This document shows positions 19,606-28,328 of a DNA stretch of 64,000 bases, in pieces; the stretch's first letter is position 1, and the number at the start of each line of letters is the position of its first letter. This DNA is from Chloroflexota bacterium. GTDB taxonomy: Bacteria; Chloroflexota; Anaerolineae; Anaerolineales; E44-bin32. The position numbers and the translations under genes are program-made. The notes under the pieces were generated by a model. The model worked only from the letters and a program-made list of their open reading frames with translations. It made no database searches and was not told where the DNA came from. The stretch is taken from the NCBI GenBank assembly GCA_022561385.1, contig JADFRG010000013.1, positions 1 to 64,000 on the forward strand. Direction: 5' to 3'.

Positions 19606-19942
19606 GGTGCGGCCGAAGAAGGTATCCGCCTCCCGCTCGCGGAGGCTGCTGCTGATCGACTGGGAGGACGGCCACCACAGCGAGTATCCGCTGGCCGGAT
19701 TGCGGGCGGCGTGCCCCTGTGCGGAGTGTCGAGGCGGGCACGAGGGAATGGGAAAGGCCGGAAGTCCGGACATGCTTGAAATCCCGCTCGCTCCTGCCGC
19801 CAAGGCGGAACTGGAGAACATGGAGGGCGTTGGAAATTACGCGCTTCAGCTAGTATGGAAAGATGGGCACACCACCGGAATCTACACCTGGGAATATCTT
19901 CGGGGGTTGTGCCCTTGCGGAGAGGACCATCAAGCCACGTAA
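19601..19942 (+). CDS. DUF971 (GBBH-like N-terminal domain) protein
   Basis: A 113-aa protein with the two DUF971 hallmarks: a first half with DWEDGHHSEYPL and CPCAEC, and a second with GNYALQLVWKDGHTTGIYTW followed by LCPCGE. The cysteines suggest metal or Fe-S binding. The domain occurs alone and fused to Mrp/HCF101-type Fe-S carriers, but its own function is not settled. The ATG at 19601 is the last part of the repeat copy described separately. The gene ends exactly where the convergent PhoB-type regulator ends, with no spacer. Confidence 0.88.
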   Translation: MTVRPKKVSASRSRRLLLIDWEDGHHSEYPLAGLRAACPCAECRGGHEGMGKAGSPDMLEIPLAPAAKAELENMEGVGNYALQLVWKDGHTTGIYTWEYLRGLCPCGEDHQAT

Positions 19943-20677
19943 CTAGCTGCCTTCGGCTTCCCGTTTTTGCTCGCGCTTGTAGTCAACGAAACGATATCCG
20001 ACCCCCCGCTCTGTAAGTATGTACTTGGGATCCGATGGATCCGCCTCCAATTTCTGCCTCAGGTAATTGACGTACAGCCGCAAGTAATGTGTTTCATCGC
20101 GGTACTCATAACCCCAGACCTTGGCCAAGAGCTGATCGTGAGGCACCACCCAACCGGCGTTTTGGACCAGGTGATAGAGCAGCTTGAACTCCGTCGGACG
20201 CAACTTTACGAGCTCGCCTTCGACGTAGATCTCGCGCCGGTCAAAGTCCAACATCAGCCGATCGTCGACCTCGATCGGTTCTCGCACGGGCGGACTTGGA
20301 GTTTCGGTGCGGCGAATCACGGCCCTTACGCGGCTGACCATTTCCCTTGGGCTGAAGGGTTTTGTGATGTAGTCGTCCGCTCCGAGCTCCAGGCCGCGAA
20401 TTCGATCGTCCTCCTCACCCTTTGCGGTAAGCATGATCACAGGTACGGTCGATATTTCGCGAATCAACTGCAGGCTATCGAAGCCGTCCATATCCGGCAT
20501 CATCACATCCAGCAGGATGAGATCGGGCAGCCGGTCCCGCAGCGCCTCGAGAGCCTCCGGTCCGGAGGTGGCCTCAACCACTTCATATCCATCGTGTTCC
20601 AGGTTGAGACGGATGAAATGAATCATCCGCGGCTCGTCGTCGACAACGAGCACGCGACGAGATCGGGAATCGTCCAC
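19943..20677 (-). CDS. OmpR/PhoB-family response regulator
   Basis: A 244-aa regulator. The receiver domain (about residues 8-120) has D13/D14, phospho-acceptor D57 in LILLDVMMP, the conserved lysine in DDYITKPFS, and a winged-helix DNA-binding domain (about 135-235) with [17 protein letters not shown] and [14 protein letters not shown]. The TERGVGYRF motif ends the effector domain. No partner histidine kinase is beside it; it closes the six-gene kinase/phosphatase/FHA run and could be a target of that system. Confidence 0.93.
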   Translation of the reverse strand: MDDSRSRRVLVVDDEPRMIHFIRLNLEHDGYEVVEATSGPEALEALRDRLPDLILLDVMMPDMDGFDSLQLIREISTVPVIMLTAKGEEDDRIRGLELGADDYITKPFSPREMVSRVRAVIRRTETPSPPVREPIEVDDRLMLDFDRREIYVEGELVKLRPTEFKLLYHLVQNAGWVVPHDQLLAKVWGYEYRDETHYLRLYVNYLRQKLEADPSDPKYILTERGVGYRFVDYKREQKREAEGS

Positions 20678-20678
20678 G

Positions 20679-20921
20679 TTACTCTCTGACGAACCCTATC
20701 AGTTCTTCTTCTTCGGCGGTAGGGACGATCTCCAGAAAAGTAACCCGGTGCATGGGCCATAAGACGGAAACGACGTTACCGTCTATGTAGGAGAGATCCT
20801 TTCCATCTCTTCTTCGAGGATTATTAACCGTGATCGTAGTATCGCCGGGGGCGGGAATCTCGTCGATTTCTCCCAATACGGGGTCCTCGCCGGAAAGATG
20901 AAGCAGGATGGTGGTTGGCAT
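20679..20921 (-). CDS. Small acidic protein of unknown function
   Basis: An 80-aa protein, acidic, with alternating beta-strand-like segments and no cysteines, signal or membrane segment. It begins [20 protein letters not shown] and contains [18 protein letters not shown]. It sits one base from the response regulator and 8 bp from the FHA gene, in the same direction. Tight packing and even codon use argue that it is real. I do not recognise a family. A role as a cytosolic adaptor in the kinase/FHA pathway is only suggested by position. Confidence 0.65.
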   Translation of the reverse strand: MPTTILLHLSGEDPVLGEIDEIPAPGDTTITVNNPRRRDGKDLSYIDGNVVSVLWPMHRVTFLEIVPTAEEEELIGFVRE

Positions 20922-20929
20922 AAATTGTC

Positions 20930-21439
20930 CTATCTACCGCGGATCCTAGAAACGACCTGTAGCTGCATGCGCCCGAGCTGAACGATGTCTTTATTGTGAA
21001 GCTCGTGGGGAGATTGCGGCTCGATTCGCTTTCCGTTGATGAGCGTTCCATTTACCGAATCAAGGTCGACAACATGTACCCCTGACTTGTCCATCCGGAT
21101 CTCGGCGTGCAACCGCGAGATACCTTGATCCTTAGCACCGTAGATGTCGAGATCCACATCCGGCACGATAGCCTGACTACCCGCCGATCGGCCAAGGGTG
21201 TAGTTGTCTCGCCCAGCCAATGAAACCATATCGCCAGTCTTCATCACCCGCAAGCCAAAAATCGCGCCTGCGGCCAGGCCGGGGCCTGGCGCGGGCCCCT
21301 CGCTCGTATCGGGGCTGTCAAATTCAACAAAGTCCCCTCCGGAGCCGATGGGCGCCGTGTGCACCAGCCGCGTGCCACACTCGCTGCAATACAGGGTGCC
21401 GACAAATTCGGAGTGTTTGCAGGAAGGGCATTCGATCAC
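20930..21439 (-). CDS. Zinc-ribbon FHA-domain protein
   Basis: A 169-aa protein. The N-terminal zinc ribbon has two cysteine pairs (CPSC, CSEC) in the first 25 residues. An acidic, proline-rich linker leads to an FHA domain (about residues 75-165) with all phosphothreonine-binding landmarks: LGR, SRLH, and SVNGTLING. It should bind phospho-Thr peptides made by the kinase encoded upstream. Its start overlaps the stop of the J/VWA gene by 4 nt. Confidence 0.93.
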   Translation of the reverse strand: MIECPSCKHSEFVGTLYCSECGTRLVHTAPIGSGGDFVEFDSPDTSEGPAPGPGLAAGAIFGLRVMKTGDMVSLAGRDNYTLGRSAGSQAIVPDVDLDIYGAKDQGISRLHAEIRMDKSGVHVVDLDSVNGTLINGKRIEPQSPHELHNKDIVQLGRMQLQVVSRIRGR

Positions 21440-22920
21440 TGTTGGCCCTCCCCCGTTCGAGCGGGGATCATTAAAGCACGGGTTCCATACTTAAGCACCT
21501 TCTCGCCTTCGCTAGAAATCCGGCGTGAATGCGCCAATCGGTCGGCTTCACTCAAGGCCGACTTCGCCAGCTCGCGCTCGCCGTTGGCCAACAGCTGCGT
21601 GGCCAGGTTTTCCAAGCGTCGTGCGGCCTGAGCGGATTGCCCCAGTTCGGCCTCATGACGAGCCTTCTCTTGCATCCGGTAAAGGGATATTTGGCTCAGG
21701 GCGGCAGTGATCTCCTCCGAGGGAGGGTCGGTATCGGGCACGTCCGACACCGGGATTCGGACCTCGAGCGGGAGTGCTACGCTCTCGTCCGCATTCCCGA
21801 GTATATCTCCATCGATGCTAAAGTGAGCTAACGTGAGCTCAGATATCTGGCCGATGGGATGAATCACCATTTCGAGCAGCACACGTATAACGCCGTCCCG
21901 CGGCAGATTTCCCAGGTTCATGGGCAAGCTATCGCCGGTCGGCATGGGTTCTGGCAGCAGGCGAAAGGTCGAGCGCAGGTCGACCTGCTGAGCCACCGAG
22001 CCCTCTAGCCGGAGGCGGCTGGCCACAGTGCGGCCTAGTTTCTCAAATATATCCTCCATCACCTGCAAGACGGTCTCGGGGGTATCGAGGAAGGAGACGC
22101 CACCACCGGTTCTGCTGGCCAAATCGTCCAGCAGGCGATCGCTCCAGTCGCTCCCTATGCCCACACCGTGGATAATGATTCCCTGATCGGCGGCAGCATC
22201 GGCCATTTGTATACATTCATTTTCGTCCCCGTAGGTCCGGCCATCGGTCAGAAGAATGAGGTGATTGATGCCCTTCCGTGAGAAGTTTCGATGGATTTCA
22301 CCGAGCCCCATGCGCAACCCTTGTGCGATCTCTGTGCCGCCTCCGGCCTGCAACAGGCTCAACCGCGCGCGCGCCACCGCAAGGTCTCGGGCTTGATCGG
22401 GCGAGACGATCAGTTCGGCGCGATCGCTGAAGGCTATGATCGAAGTTGAATCGCTCTCAGTCAGCTTGCTCATGATCTTGAGGGTGGCGGTGCGAAGATG
22501 ATCCAGCCGCTGGCCGCGCATCGATGTGGATCGGTCGATGACAATAGCCAGATTGATAGGAGGCCGTATTTCTGGGAGATCCTGGCTCGGTTCGATATCG
22601 ATCATGAGGTAGTGGACCTGCGGTTCATCGAGCTGTAGAAGTTTCGCGCGGCTCTGGATCACTTTGGCCTTAAAACTGGCCTTGGCGATCATTACCGTCT
22701 CAATTTCTATAAGCTCCTGATCATAGATTTCCCGCTGATCGGCGTCGCTCAGCAGCTCGTAGGCGCGGTTGATCTGTAGGAAAAGTTCTGTAGCTTGAGG
22801 ACCTTCGTTTTGGTCCGGATGTAACCTGAGGGCGGCTTCACGATAGGCACGGCGAATGTCCTCCGCAGAGGCATCGCGCGGCACGCCAAGGATGGCGTAG
22901 TAGTCAAGTTTTCCGGTCAA
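21436..22920 (-). CDS. J-domain/von Willebrand A fusion protein
   Basis: A 494-aa protein joining two modules. Residues about 5-68 form a DnaJ J-domain with intact HPD (34-36), the loop that stimulates DnaK ATPase. Residues about 115-300 form a vWA domain with a complete MIDAS signature: DRSTS (129-133), a threonine in the SDSTS region, and TDG in LILLTDGRTYGDE. Residues 300-494 are a beta-rich segment and then helical repeats. It lacks a DnaJ zinc finger and client domain, so Hsp70 would be recruited to a vWA-bound partner. It is flanked by FHA and PP2C genes. Confidence 0.9.
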   Translation of the reverse strand: MTGKLDYYAILGVPRDASAEDIRRAYREAALRLHPDQNEGPQATELFLQINRAYELLSDADQREIYDQELIEIETVMIAKASFKAKVIQSRAKLLQLDEPQVHYLMIDIEPSQDLPEIRPPINLAIVIDRSTSMRGQRLDHLRTATLKIMSKLTESDSTSIIAFSDRAELIVSPDQARDLAVARARLSLLQAGGGTEIAQGLRMGLGEIHRNFSRKGINHLILLTDGRTYGDENECIQMADAAADQGIIIHGVGIGSDWSDRLLDDLASRTGGGVSFLDTPETVLQVMEDIFEKLGRTVASRLRLEGSVAQQVDLRSTFRLLPEPMPTGDSLPMNLGNLPRDGVIRVLLEMVIHPIGQISELTLAHFSIDGDILGNADESVALPLEVRIPVSDVPDTDPPSEEITAALSQISLYRMQEKARHEAELGQSAQAARRLENLATQLLANGERELAKSALSEADRLAHSRRISSEGEKVLKYGTRALMIPARTGEGQQ

Positions 22921-22932
22921 TGGAATTTACCC

Positions 22933-23820
22933 TTACGTTGGCGGGAAGTAGACGAGGACCGCAGTGATGTTGTCCGGTCCCCCGGCGGCATTTGCCGCCC
23001 GAATAAGTTCATCACATGCCGCTTGGGGATGGTCTGCCCCCCATGCGATTCGTTCGATCTCCTTGTCAGGAACGACCCCCCAAAGGCCATCCGAGCATAT
23101 CAGCAGGAAGCCATTTTTCGGAACGGGGAAGGTCTCCACGTCGACTTCGAGATTCGCCCCTTGCCCGACAGCTTTATAGAGCACATTTCGCTGCGGATGA
23201 ACCGCGGCCTCGGCTTCCGTTAGCTGACCTAATTCGACCAGCCGATTGACCAATGAGTGATCCCTGGTGACCACCTTCGTTTCGTGTTGCGTAAGGACAT
23301 ACGCGCGACTGTCGCCCACGTGACCGATTGTCATTTGGTTTCCAAGAACCAATACCACGGTGAGGGTGGTGCCGCCGCCCGGTACCTTGCTGACAACCGA
23401 CTTATTTGCGTCCTGGAGCGCCCTGCGTACCAGGTCTTGCACCGGAAGGCTATCCGCGGAACCGTTCAGATCAAATAACTGCAGCAGCGGATCGGCCGAT
23501 AGCCGATGGGCAACGGAACGAACGGAGAGCGCACTGGCCACTTCGCCTGACCGATGGCCTCCCATGCCGTCCGCTACGACAAATAGGCCAAAATTGGGCA
23601 CCGAATTTTCCCCGGATGAACTACCAAGCAATGAAAATAGCGCGTCTTCGTTGTGCGCACGCTCCACACCGGTCGACTGCGAGGTGCCGACCAGGGTGTG
23701 ATTGCTCAGTGCCGCCCAGTCAATGGTCTTGGGATCAAGCGGGGCGGTTTCGATGCCGTTCGGATCCGATTGCTCAAGATCTGTGGGGGCTTTGCCGAAT
23801 AAGCGTTGCAAGAAAGTCAT
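22933..23820 (-). CDS. PP2C-family Ser/Thr phosphatase
   Basis: A 295-aa metal-dependent phosphatase. Motifs in order are the EDA segment (RAHNEDALFS), DGMGGHRSGEVAS, GHVGDSRAYVL, SDGLWGVV and GGPDNITAVLV, which supply the aspartates for two metal ions. It has a 45-residue N-terminal extension before the catalytic domain and no membrane segment. It should reverse phosphorylation by the kinase encoded 25 bp upstream. Confidence 0.95.
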   Translation of the reverse strand: MTFLQRLFGKAPTDLEQSDPNGIETAPLDPKTIDWAALSNHTLVGTSQSTGVERAHNEDALFSLLGSSSGENSVPNFGLFVVADGMGGHRSGEVASALSVRSVAHRLSADPLLQLFDLNGSADSLPVQDLVRRALQDANKSVVSKVPGGGTTLTVVLVLGNQMTIGHVGDSRAYVLTQHETKVVTRDHSLVNRLVELGQLTEAEAAVHPQRNVLYKAVGQGANLEVDVETFPVPKNGFLLICSDGLWGVVPDKEIERIAWGADHPQAACDELIRAANAAGGPDNITAVLVYFPPT

Positions 23821-23845
23821 GAAATTCTGTGCAGCAATCCCCTGC

Positions 23846-25732
23846 CTAAGTCAGGAGAGCGTAGACGCGGTGGTCATTGGAGCCGAAGTAGATCCGATTA
23901 TCGCTCACCGTCGGCGTACCGGTTAGGGGGCCGCCGGTTTGAAATTGCCATCTCTTGCGCCCGGAACGCATGTCCAGGCAGTACATAGATCCGTCCACCG
24001 AGCCGCAGAAGAGCGAGTCTTCAAAAATGGTCGGCGAGCCAGTCACCTGGTGCTCGGTCTGGAAGTGCCAGATCTCGCGACCGCCCTTCGAGTCGATGGC
24101 GTATATCCGCCCATCGGCGCATCCGGTGTAGATGCGACCCTCTGAGAATACCGGGGAAGATATGGTGGGACGACCCATTCGAAACTTCCAAATTTGCCAG
24201 CCGGCTTCCGCTTCCAAGGCGTAAAGCGACCAGTCCATGCTGCCGAAATAGAGCATACCTTCGATTAGGATCGGCGTGGAAGTGATGCCGCGTCTCGCCT
24301 TTCCGAAACGCCATTTCAATTCGCCCCGAAAGTCGTAGCAGTAAAAGTCGCTGCTCTCGCAGCCGAAATACACTCGATCGTCGACAATCAAGGGAGTTGA
24401 GCGAATGGGCCCCGCCACTTCTTGCTTCCAGGCCGCGGAGCCATTAAACATGTTGACGACGTGGAGCCGAGCATCGTCGGCGCCAACAAAGATGTGGCCC
24501 TCCGACACCACGGGTGAGGAACGTATCGGGCCACCCGCATAGTAGGTCCACGCCAGGGTGCCTTTGTCTGCCGAGAGAGCGTACATACGGGCGTCCTCCG
24601 AGGCTACAAAGACCAGCTCACCGTCCGAAGCCGGTGTACTCGCTATCCCACCTTCGGTGGCGAATTTCCAGATGAAATCTCCCGTTTTTGCATCCAGCGC
24701 ATAGATATTATTGTCGTAGCACCCAACGTAAACCACGCCATCCACCACGAGCGGCGAGCCCCGCACCTCGTCCTCACACTCAAAGGACCAGACTTCCTGA
24801 ATCTCGTTCCGCGGCTGACCGGCGGATGCAGCTGTTCGAGGCGAGACCAGGATCCCGGTCTCCTGGGCCAGCGCCATCAACGAGGTTCGCATGGCCTCCG
24901 CGGTGGGGAACCGGTCCGCAGGATCGTAGGATAACGCGGCGTTGATGGTTGCTTCCAGTTCCGGGGAGACGTTCTCGTTGATATCCCGGATCGGCCGTTC
25001 GGAGAACGAAAAGGGCGGCTCAGCGCGCGGATCGCGGCGGGTCAGCAAATGGTGGAGTGTGGCACCCAGTGCATACATGTCGCCGGGGGGAGAAGCCTCG
25101 CCTCGGTACTGCTCGGGCGGGGCGTACCCGTCCGTACCGATCATGGTGCCCTTCTGCCCGGGTTGAAAAATCCGCGCGATTCCGAAATCGATCAACCGAA
25201 TGCTGTCGTAACCATCCACCATGATGTTGGAGGGTTTTACATCGCGGAAGATCACAGGCTGCGGTTTGTGGTGGTGTAGGTAGTCCAGCACGTCACACAG
25301 CTCAATAGCCCACTTCACAACCTGGTCTTCGGGCAGGAAGTCATCCGACTCTTGAAGCACCGCCTCCAGGTCCTTACCGTCGATGAATTCCATAACCAGA
25401 TACGAGCTGCTCTCATGTGTGAAGTAGTCGTAGATTCTAGGAATAGCGGGATGCGAAAGCGTGGCCAGCAGATCGGCTTCTCGTTCGAAATTTCGGATAA
25501 TCATCTCATGCATGGAGGGATCGGTGGCCATATTGATCATCTCTTTGACGGCCACGGTTTTTGTGACGTTGGGGAAGTGCAAATCTCGTGCCCGATACAC
25601 GGAGCTCATCCCCCCCGCGCCATGTAATGCAAGCACGAGGTACCGATCCTGTAAGGTAACCCCGGGCTCTAATTGGCCGAGTTGGGAGGTCTCAGTGGTG
25701 ATGTCACCGAGCGCTTTTGTAATCCTCTTCAT
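23846..25732 (-). CDS. Ser/Thr protein kinase with PQQ-type beta-propeller
   Basis: A 628-aa protein. The kinase domain (about 30-295) has a glycine loop GAGGMSSVY, ATP lysine K63, catalytic loop FRDVKPSN (162-169, Phe in place of the usual His), DFG in LIDFGIAR and APPEQ. Residues about 320-628 are seven or more PQQ-like beta-propeller blades, each with a GxVYVG or YxLD pattern, alternating strands ending in tryptophan. No membrane segment separates the two, so the propeller is predicted to be cytoplasmic, probably a sensor or docking platform. It leads the signalling operon. Confidence 0.94.
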   Translation of the reverse strand: MKRITKALGDITTETSQLGQLEPGVTLQDRYLVLALHGAGGMSSVYRARDLHFPNVTKTVAVKEMINMATDPSMHEMIIRNFEREADLLATLSHPAIPRIYDYFTHESSSYLVMEFIDGKDLEAVLQESDDFLPEDQVVKWAIELCDVLDYLHHHKPQPVIFRDVKPSNIMVDGYDSIRLIDFGIARIFQPGQKGTMIGTDGYAPPEQYRGEASPPGDMYALGATLHHLLTRRDPRAEPPFSFSERPIRDINENVSPELEATINAALSYDPADRFPTAEAMRTSLMALAQETGILVSPRTAASAGQPRNEIQEVWSFECEDEVRGSPLVVDGVVYVGCYDNNIYALDAKTGDFIWKFATEGGIASTPASDGELVFVASEDARMYALSADKGTLAWTYYAGGPIRSSPVVSEGHIFVGADDARLHVVNMFNGSAAWKQEVAGPIRSTPLIVDDRVYFGCESSDFYCYDFRGELKWRFGKARRGITSTPILIEGMLYFGSMDWSLYALEAEAGWQIWKFRMGRPTISSPVFSEGRIYTGCADGRIYAIDSKGGREIWHFQTEHQVTGSPTIFEDSLFCGSVDGSMYCLDMRSGRKRWQFQTGGPLTGTPTVSDNRIYFGSNDHRVYALLT

Positions 25733-25777
25733 ATGAAGAAGGCCCCTCTATAGAGCAGAAAAGAGCAATTCCGCGAG

Positions 25778-25783
25778 ATTATA
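25778..25783 (-). promoter_or_regulatory. -10 box for kinase/phosphatase/FHA operon
   Basis: Minus-strand TATAAT with a TTGCGC hexamer 16 nt upstream, 45 bp before the kinase start. Confidence 0.55.
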
Positions 25784-25846
25784 GCATGCTCACTTTTCGG
25801 CGCAATGAAACCGTGTTGCTACTGGATTCTTAGGGCTAAAAGGAGT

Positions 25847-26845
25847 TCAGGACTGCCGGACGAGCAGGCGATCTGCCAGTGACCGAAGCGCGGCAGCGGC
25901 TGATTCGGCGGGATTTGCGCTGGCCAGGCTCTTAAACGCCAGCCTGGTTTGCTCCGCAGCCGCTGCGTGGGCGGCGTCTTGCGCACCCAACCGATCCAGC
26001 GCAGACATGATTTCTTCGCGGCCGGCCTGTGGATCGCGCCACAGGCGGCTAAAATCCGGAGATATCTCAAGCGCGTATAAGGGCGGGTAGGATGGTTTCC
26101 GGGCCTCCACATCTGCGCCAACCGGCTTGCCCATGCTGCCTTCGCTGCCCCAGGTGCCCAGGACATCGTCCAGCATCTGGAAGGCCAGGCCTAGATGATG
26201 CCCGAAGGTCTGATAGGCTGAAATCGCGCGGTCGGAGGCCCCCGCGCAAACCGCCCCAACCGCGGAGCTCGCCCCAATGAGCGAGGCGGTTTTATTTCGG
26301 ATCATTTCCAAATATCGCTCAAGAACTCTTGGTTGCTCGACATCGAAGCTCAGATCTAGATATTGGCCCTTCATGAGATCCAGACAGGTCTCGTCCAACA
26401 TATGTTGAACTCGGAGGACTATCGAGGCGTCGTGGCCGAGCTCAAGCAGGCGGTAGCTAGAAAGTCGGGCCAGCGCGAACAAGGCGTCGCCCGCGTTAAC
26501 CGCCTGGGGCAACCCCCAGAGTTTCCAAAGCGTGGGCCGGTGGCGTCGCAGGTCGCTGCCATCTTCAATGTCGTCATGAATCAGGGAAAAATTATGTATT
26601 AATTCGACGCTGGTCGCGGCGGGAAGGGCCCGCCGCCAGTCTCCTCCCGCGGCCGCGCTGGATAACAAACACAGCAAAGGTCGCACTCCTTTGCCGGGTC
26701 CCCCATCTTCGTCCCAGCCAAAGTGATGGGCCGCCATCTCATAAAGCTCTGCGGAGGGTCCCTGGCGCAAAGATTCTGAGAACAGCCGCAGATCGGCGTT
26801 GGCAGCCTCAAGGATCTGGGAAGTGAGGGGAGAATCTTTGCTCAC
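25847..26845 (-). CDS. Polyprenyl diphosphate synthase (IdsA-like)
   Basis: A 332-aa trans-prenyl synthase from the GTG at 26845, 10 nt after the isomerase stop; earlier in-frame starts lie inside the isomerase gene and are unlikely. The first aspartate-rich motif is DDIED in LIHDDIEDGS. The second is DDVLG in QMLDDVLGTWG, where the final Asp is Gly, a form seen in actinobacterial-type synthases. It condenses IPP onto allylic diphosphates to give C15-C25 chains. Pairing with the IPP isomerase makes a short isoprenoid operon. Confidence 0.9.
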   Translation of the reverse strand: MSKDSPLTSQILEAANADLRLFSESLRQGPSAELYEMAAHHFGWDEDGGPGKGVRPLLCLLSSAAAGGDWRRALPAATSVELIHNFSLIHDDIEDGSDLRRHRPTLWKLWGLPQAVNAGDALFALARLSSYRLLELGHDASIVLRVQHMLDETCLDLMKGQYLDLSFDVEQPRVLERYLEMIRNKTASLIGASSAVGAVCAGASDRAISAYQTFGHHLGLAFQMLDDVLGTWGSEGSMGKPVGADVEARKPSYPPLYALEISPDFSRLWRDPQAGREEIMSALDRLGAQDAAHAAAAEQTRLAFKSLASANPAESAAAALRSLADRLLVRQS

Positions 26846-26855
26846 CGATTCGTGC

Positions 26856-27881
26856 TTACGCTTGTGGCAACAACTTGGCCGACCGCAGACTGTCGAGATC
26901 GCGCGATCCGGTGGCAAACATACACACGCGCAGCTCCCGCAGCGTATCCTCGACGAGCTCGCTCACGTGATCTGTCGACTCAGCTGCCGCGCGGAGAAAG
27001 GGGCCCGCCATACCTCCCAGCCGTGCTCCCAGGGCGATCGACTTCGCAAGGTCTATTCCAGTACGCAGCCCGCCGGAGGCGATTATGGGGACCTCCGGGA
27101 GCGCGGCGTGAACTTCTCGCACGGCTTCCGCGGTCGGAATTCCCCAATCGACGAAGCGCGAAGCGAGCTCCGCCTGCCTTTGCTCCGCAGCACGGTGCAT
27201 TTCAACCTGAGACCATGAGGTGCCACCGGCGCCCGCTATGTCGATAACCGCCACACCCGCCTCTACGAGCCGGGTGGCAACCGAGGCCGAGATTCCCCAT
27301 CCAACTTCCTTGGCAATCACCGGGACCGTGACGGAGGCCACCAGATCTTCAATTTTGGCCAACAAGCCGCCGAAATTCGTATCCCCTTCCATCTGTACGG
27401 CCTCCTGCAATGGGTTGAGATGCAGAACCAATGCGTCGGCTTCGATCATATCAATCGCGCGTTGTGCCTCATCCGCGCCATAACCGTAGTTGAGCTGCAC
27501 CGCACCCAGATTGGCGAACAACAAAACGTCGGGCGCCAGTCCGCGTACGTTAAAAGTGCCCGCCAGCGCGGCATCTTCAATCGCCACGCGCTGAGAACCC
27601 AGGCCCATCGCAATGCCCGCATTCTGAGCAGCGACCGCCAGATTGCGGTTAATTTCGCCCGCCTGCGGTGTTCCGCCGGTCATGGAGGAGATGAGAAGAG
27701 GGGCCGCCAATCTTCTGCCCAGCAGTTCCTGCGAAAGATCAATCTCATCTAAGTCTAGTTCGGGGAGCGCGTTGTGTTCGAATCGCAGACTCTGGAAGCC
27801 TGAGATCAAGCCGGAGTTGACGTCCTGCTCCAGATTGACCCGGATATGGTCTGCCTTACGTTCCGCCGTAACTTTGCTCAT
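26856..27881 (-). CDS. fni: Type 2 isopentenyl-diphosphate isomerase
   Basis: A 341-aa FMN- and NADPH-dependent enzyme interconverting IPP and DMAPP. Family landmarks are RKADHIRV at the N-terminus, [58 protein letters not shown] and [10 protein letters not shown], which contact FMN and substrate. It heads the operon with the prenyl synthase and has its own good promoter upstream. Confidence 0.96.
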   Translation of the reverse strand: MSKVTAERKADHIRVNLEQDVNSGLISGFQSLRFEHNALPELDLDEIDLSQELLGRRLAAPLLISSMTGGTPQAGEINRNLAVAAQNAGIAMGLGSQRVAIEDAALAGTFNVRGLAPDVLLFANLGAVQLNYGYGADEAQRAIDMIEADALVLHLNPLQEAVQMEGDTNFGGLLAKIEDLVASVTVPVIAKEVGWGISASVATRLVEAGVAVIDIAGAGGTSWSQVEMHRAAEQRQAELASRFVDWGIPTAEAVREVHAALPEVPIIASGGLRTGIDLAKSIALGARLGGMAGPFLRAAAESTDHVSELVEDTLRELRVCMFATGSRDLDSLRSAKLLPQA

Positions 27882-27902
27882 ATGGGAGTGTTGAATGGGA
27901 GG

Positions 27903-27931
27903 ATAATATCAGCGTGCATAATCTGCAACAA
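27903..27931 (-). promoter_or_regulatory. Promoter for fni
   Basis: Minus-strand TTGTTG (27926-27931), 17-nt spacer, TATTAT (27903-27908), 21 bp before the start codon. One of the few promoters here with a recognisable -35. Confidence 0.6.
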
Positions 27932-27976
27932 AAGCGGGCCATTCAATTACAATAGCTGGCGCAAAGGAGGGACCAC

Positions 27977-28219
27977 ATGGCCGATACGGATACCTTTAGT
28001 GATATCAAGACCATCATCGTAGACCTCTTGGGATCCGAAGAGGACAAGATCGCGCTCGAGGCGAGATTCCGAGAGGACCTTGAGGCGGATTCGCTCGATC
28101 TGGTTGAGCTTATTATGGCCTTTGAAGAGAAATTCGGAGGAGAAATCTCCGACGAGGACGCGCAGAAAATTACGACCGTTGGGGAGGCCGTAAAATACAT
28201 AGACTCGAATATGCGCTAA
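27977..28219 (+). CDS. acpP: Acyl carrier protein
   Basis: An 80-aa ACP. The phosphopantetheine attachment serine is S39 in [12 protein letters not shown]. It is acidic throughout, as ACPs are. AGGAGG precedes the ATG at good spacing. A single gene between divergent fni and a terminator, away from the plsX-fabF operon at 46 kb. Confidence 0.96.
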   Translation: MADTDTFSDIKTIIVDLLGSEEDKIALEARFREDLEADSLDLVELIMAFEEKFGGEISDEDAQKITTVGEAVKYIDSNMR

Positions 28220-28243
28220 CCTGACTCAAGCACAAGCAGGCAG

Positions 28244-28276
28244 CTGGCCGACAGATCGTCGGCCAGTTTGATTCTT
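28244..28276 (+). terminator. Rho-independent terminator of acpP
   Basis: Nine-base perfect stem CTGGCCGAC/GTCGGCCAG with a 5-nt loop, followed by TTTGATTCTT. Confidence 0.8.
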
Positions 28277-28328
28277 CAGAACACCACTTCCCGGCGGGCG
28301 AACCCTGCGTTTTGGCGAACAAAGGAAT

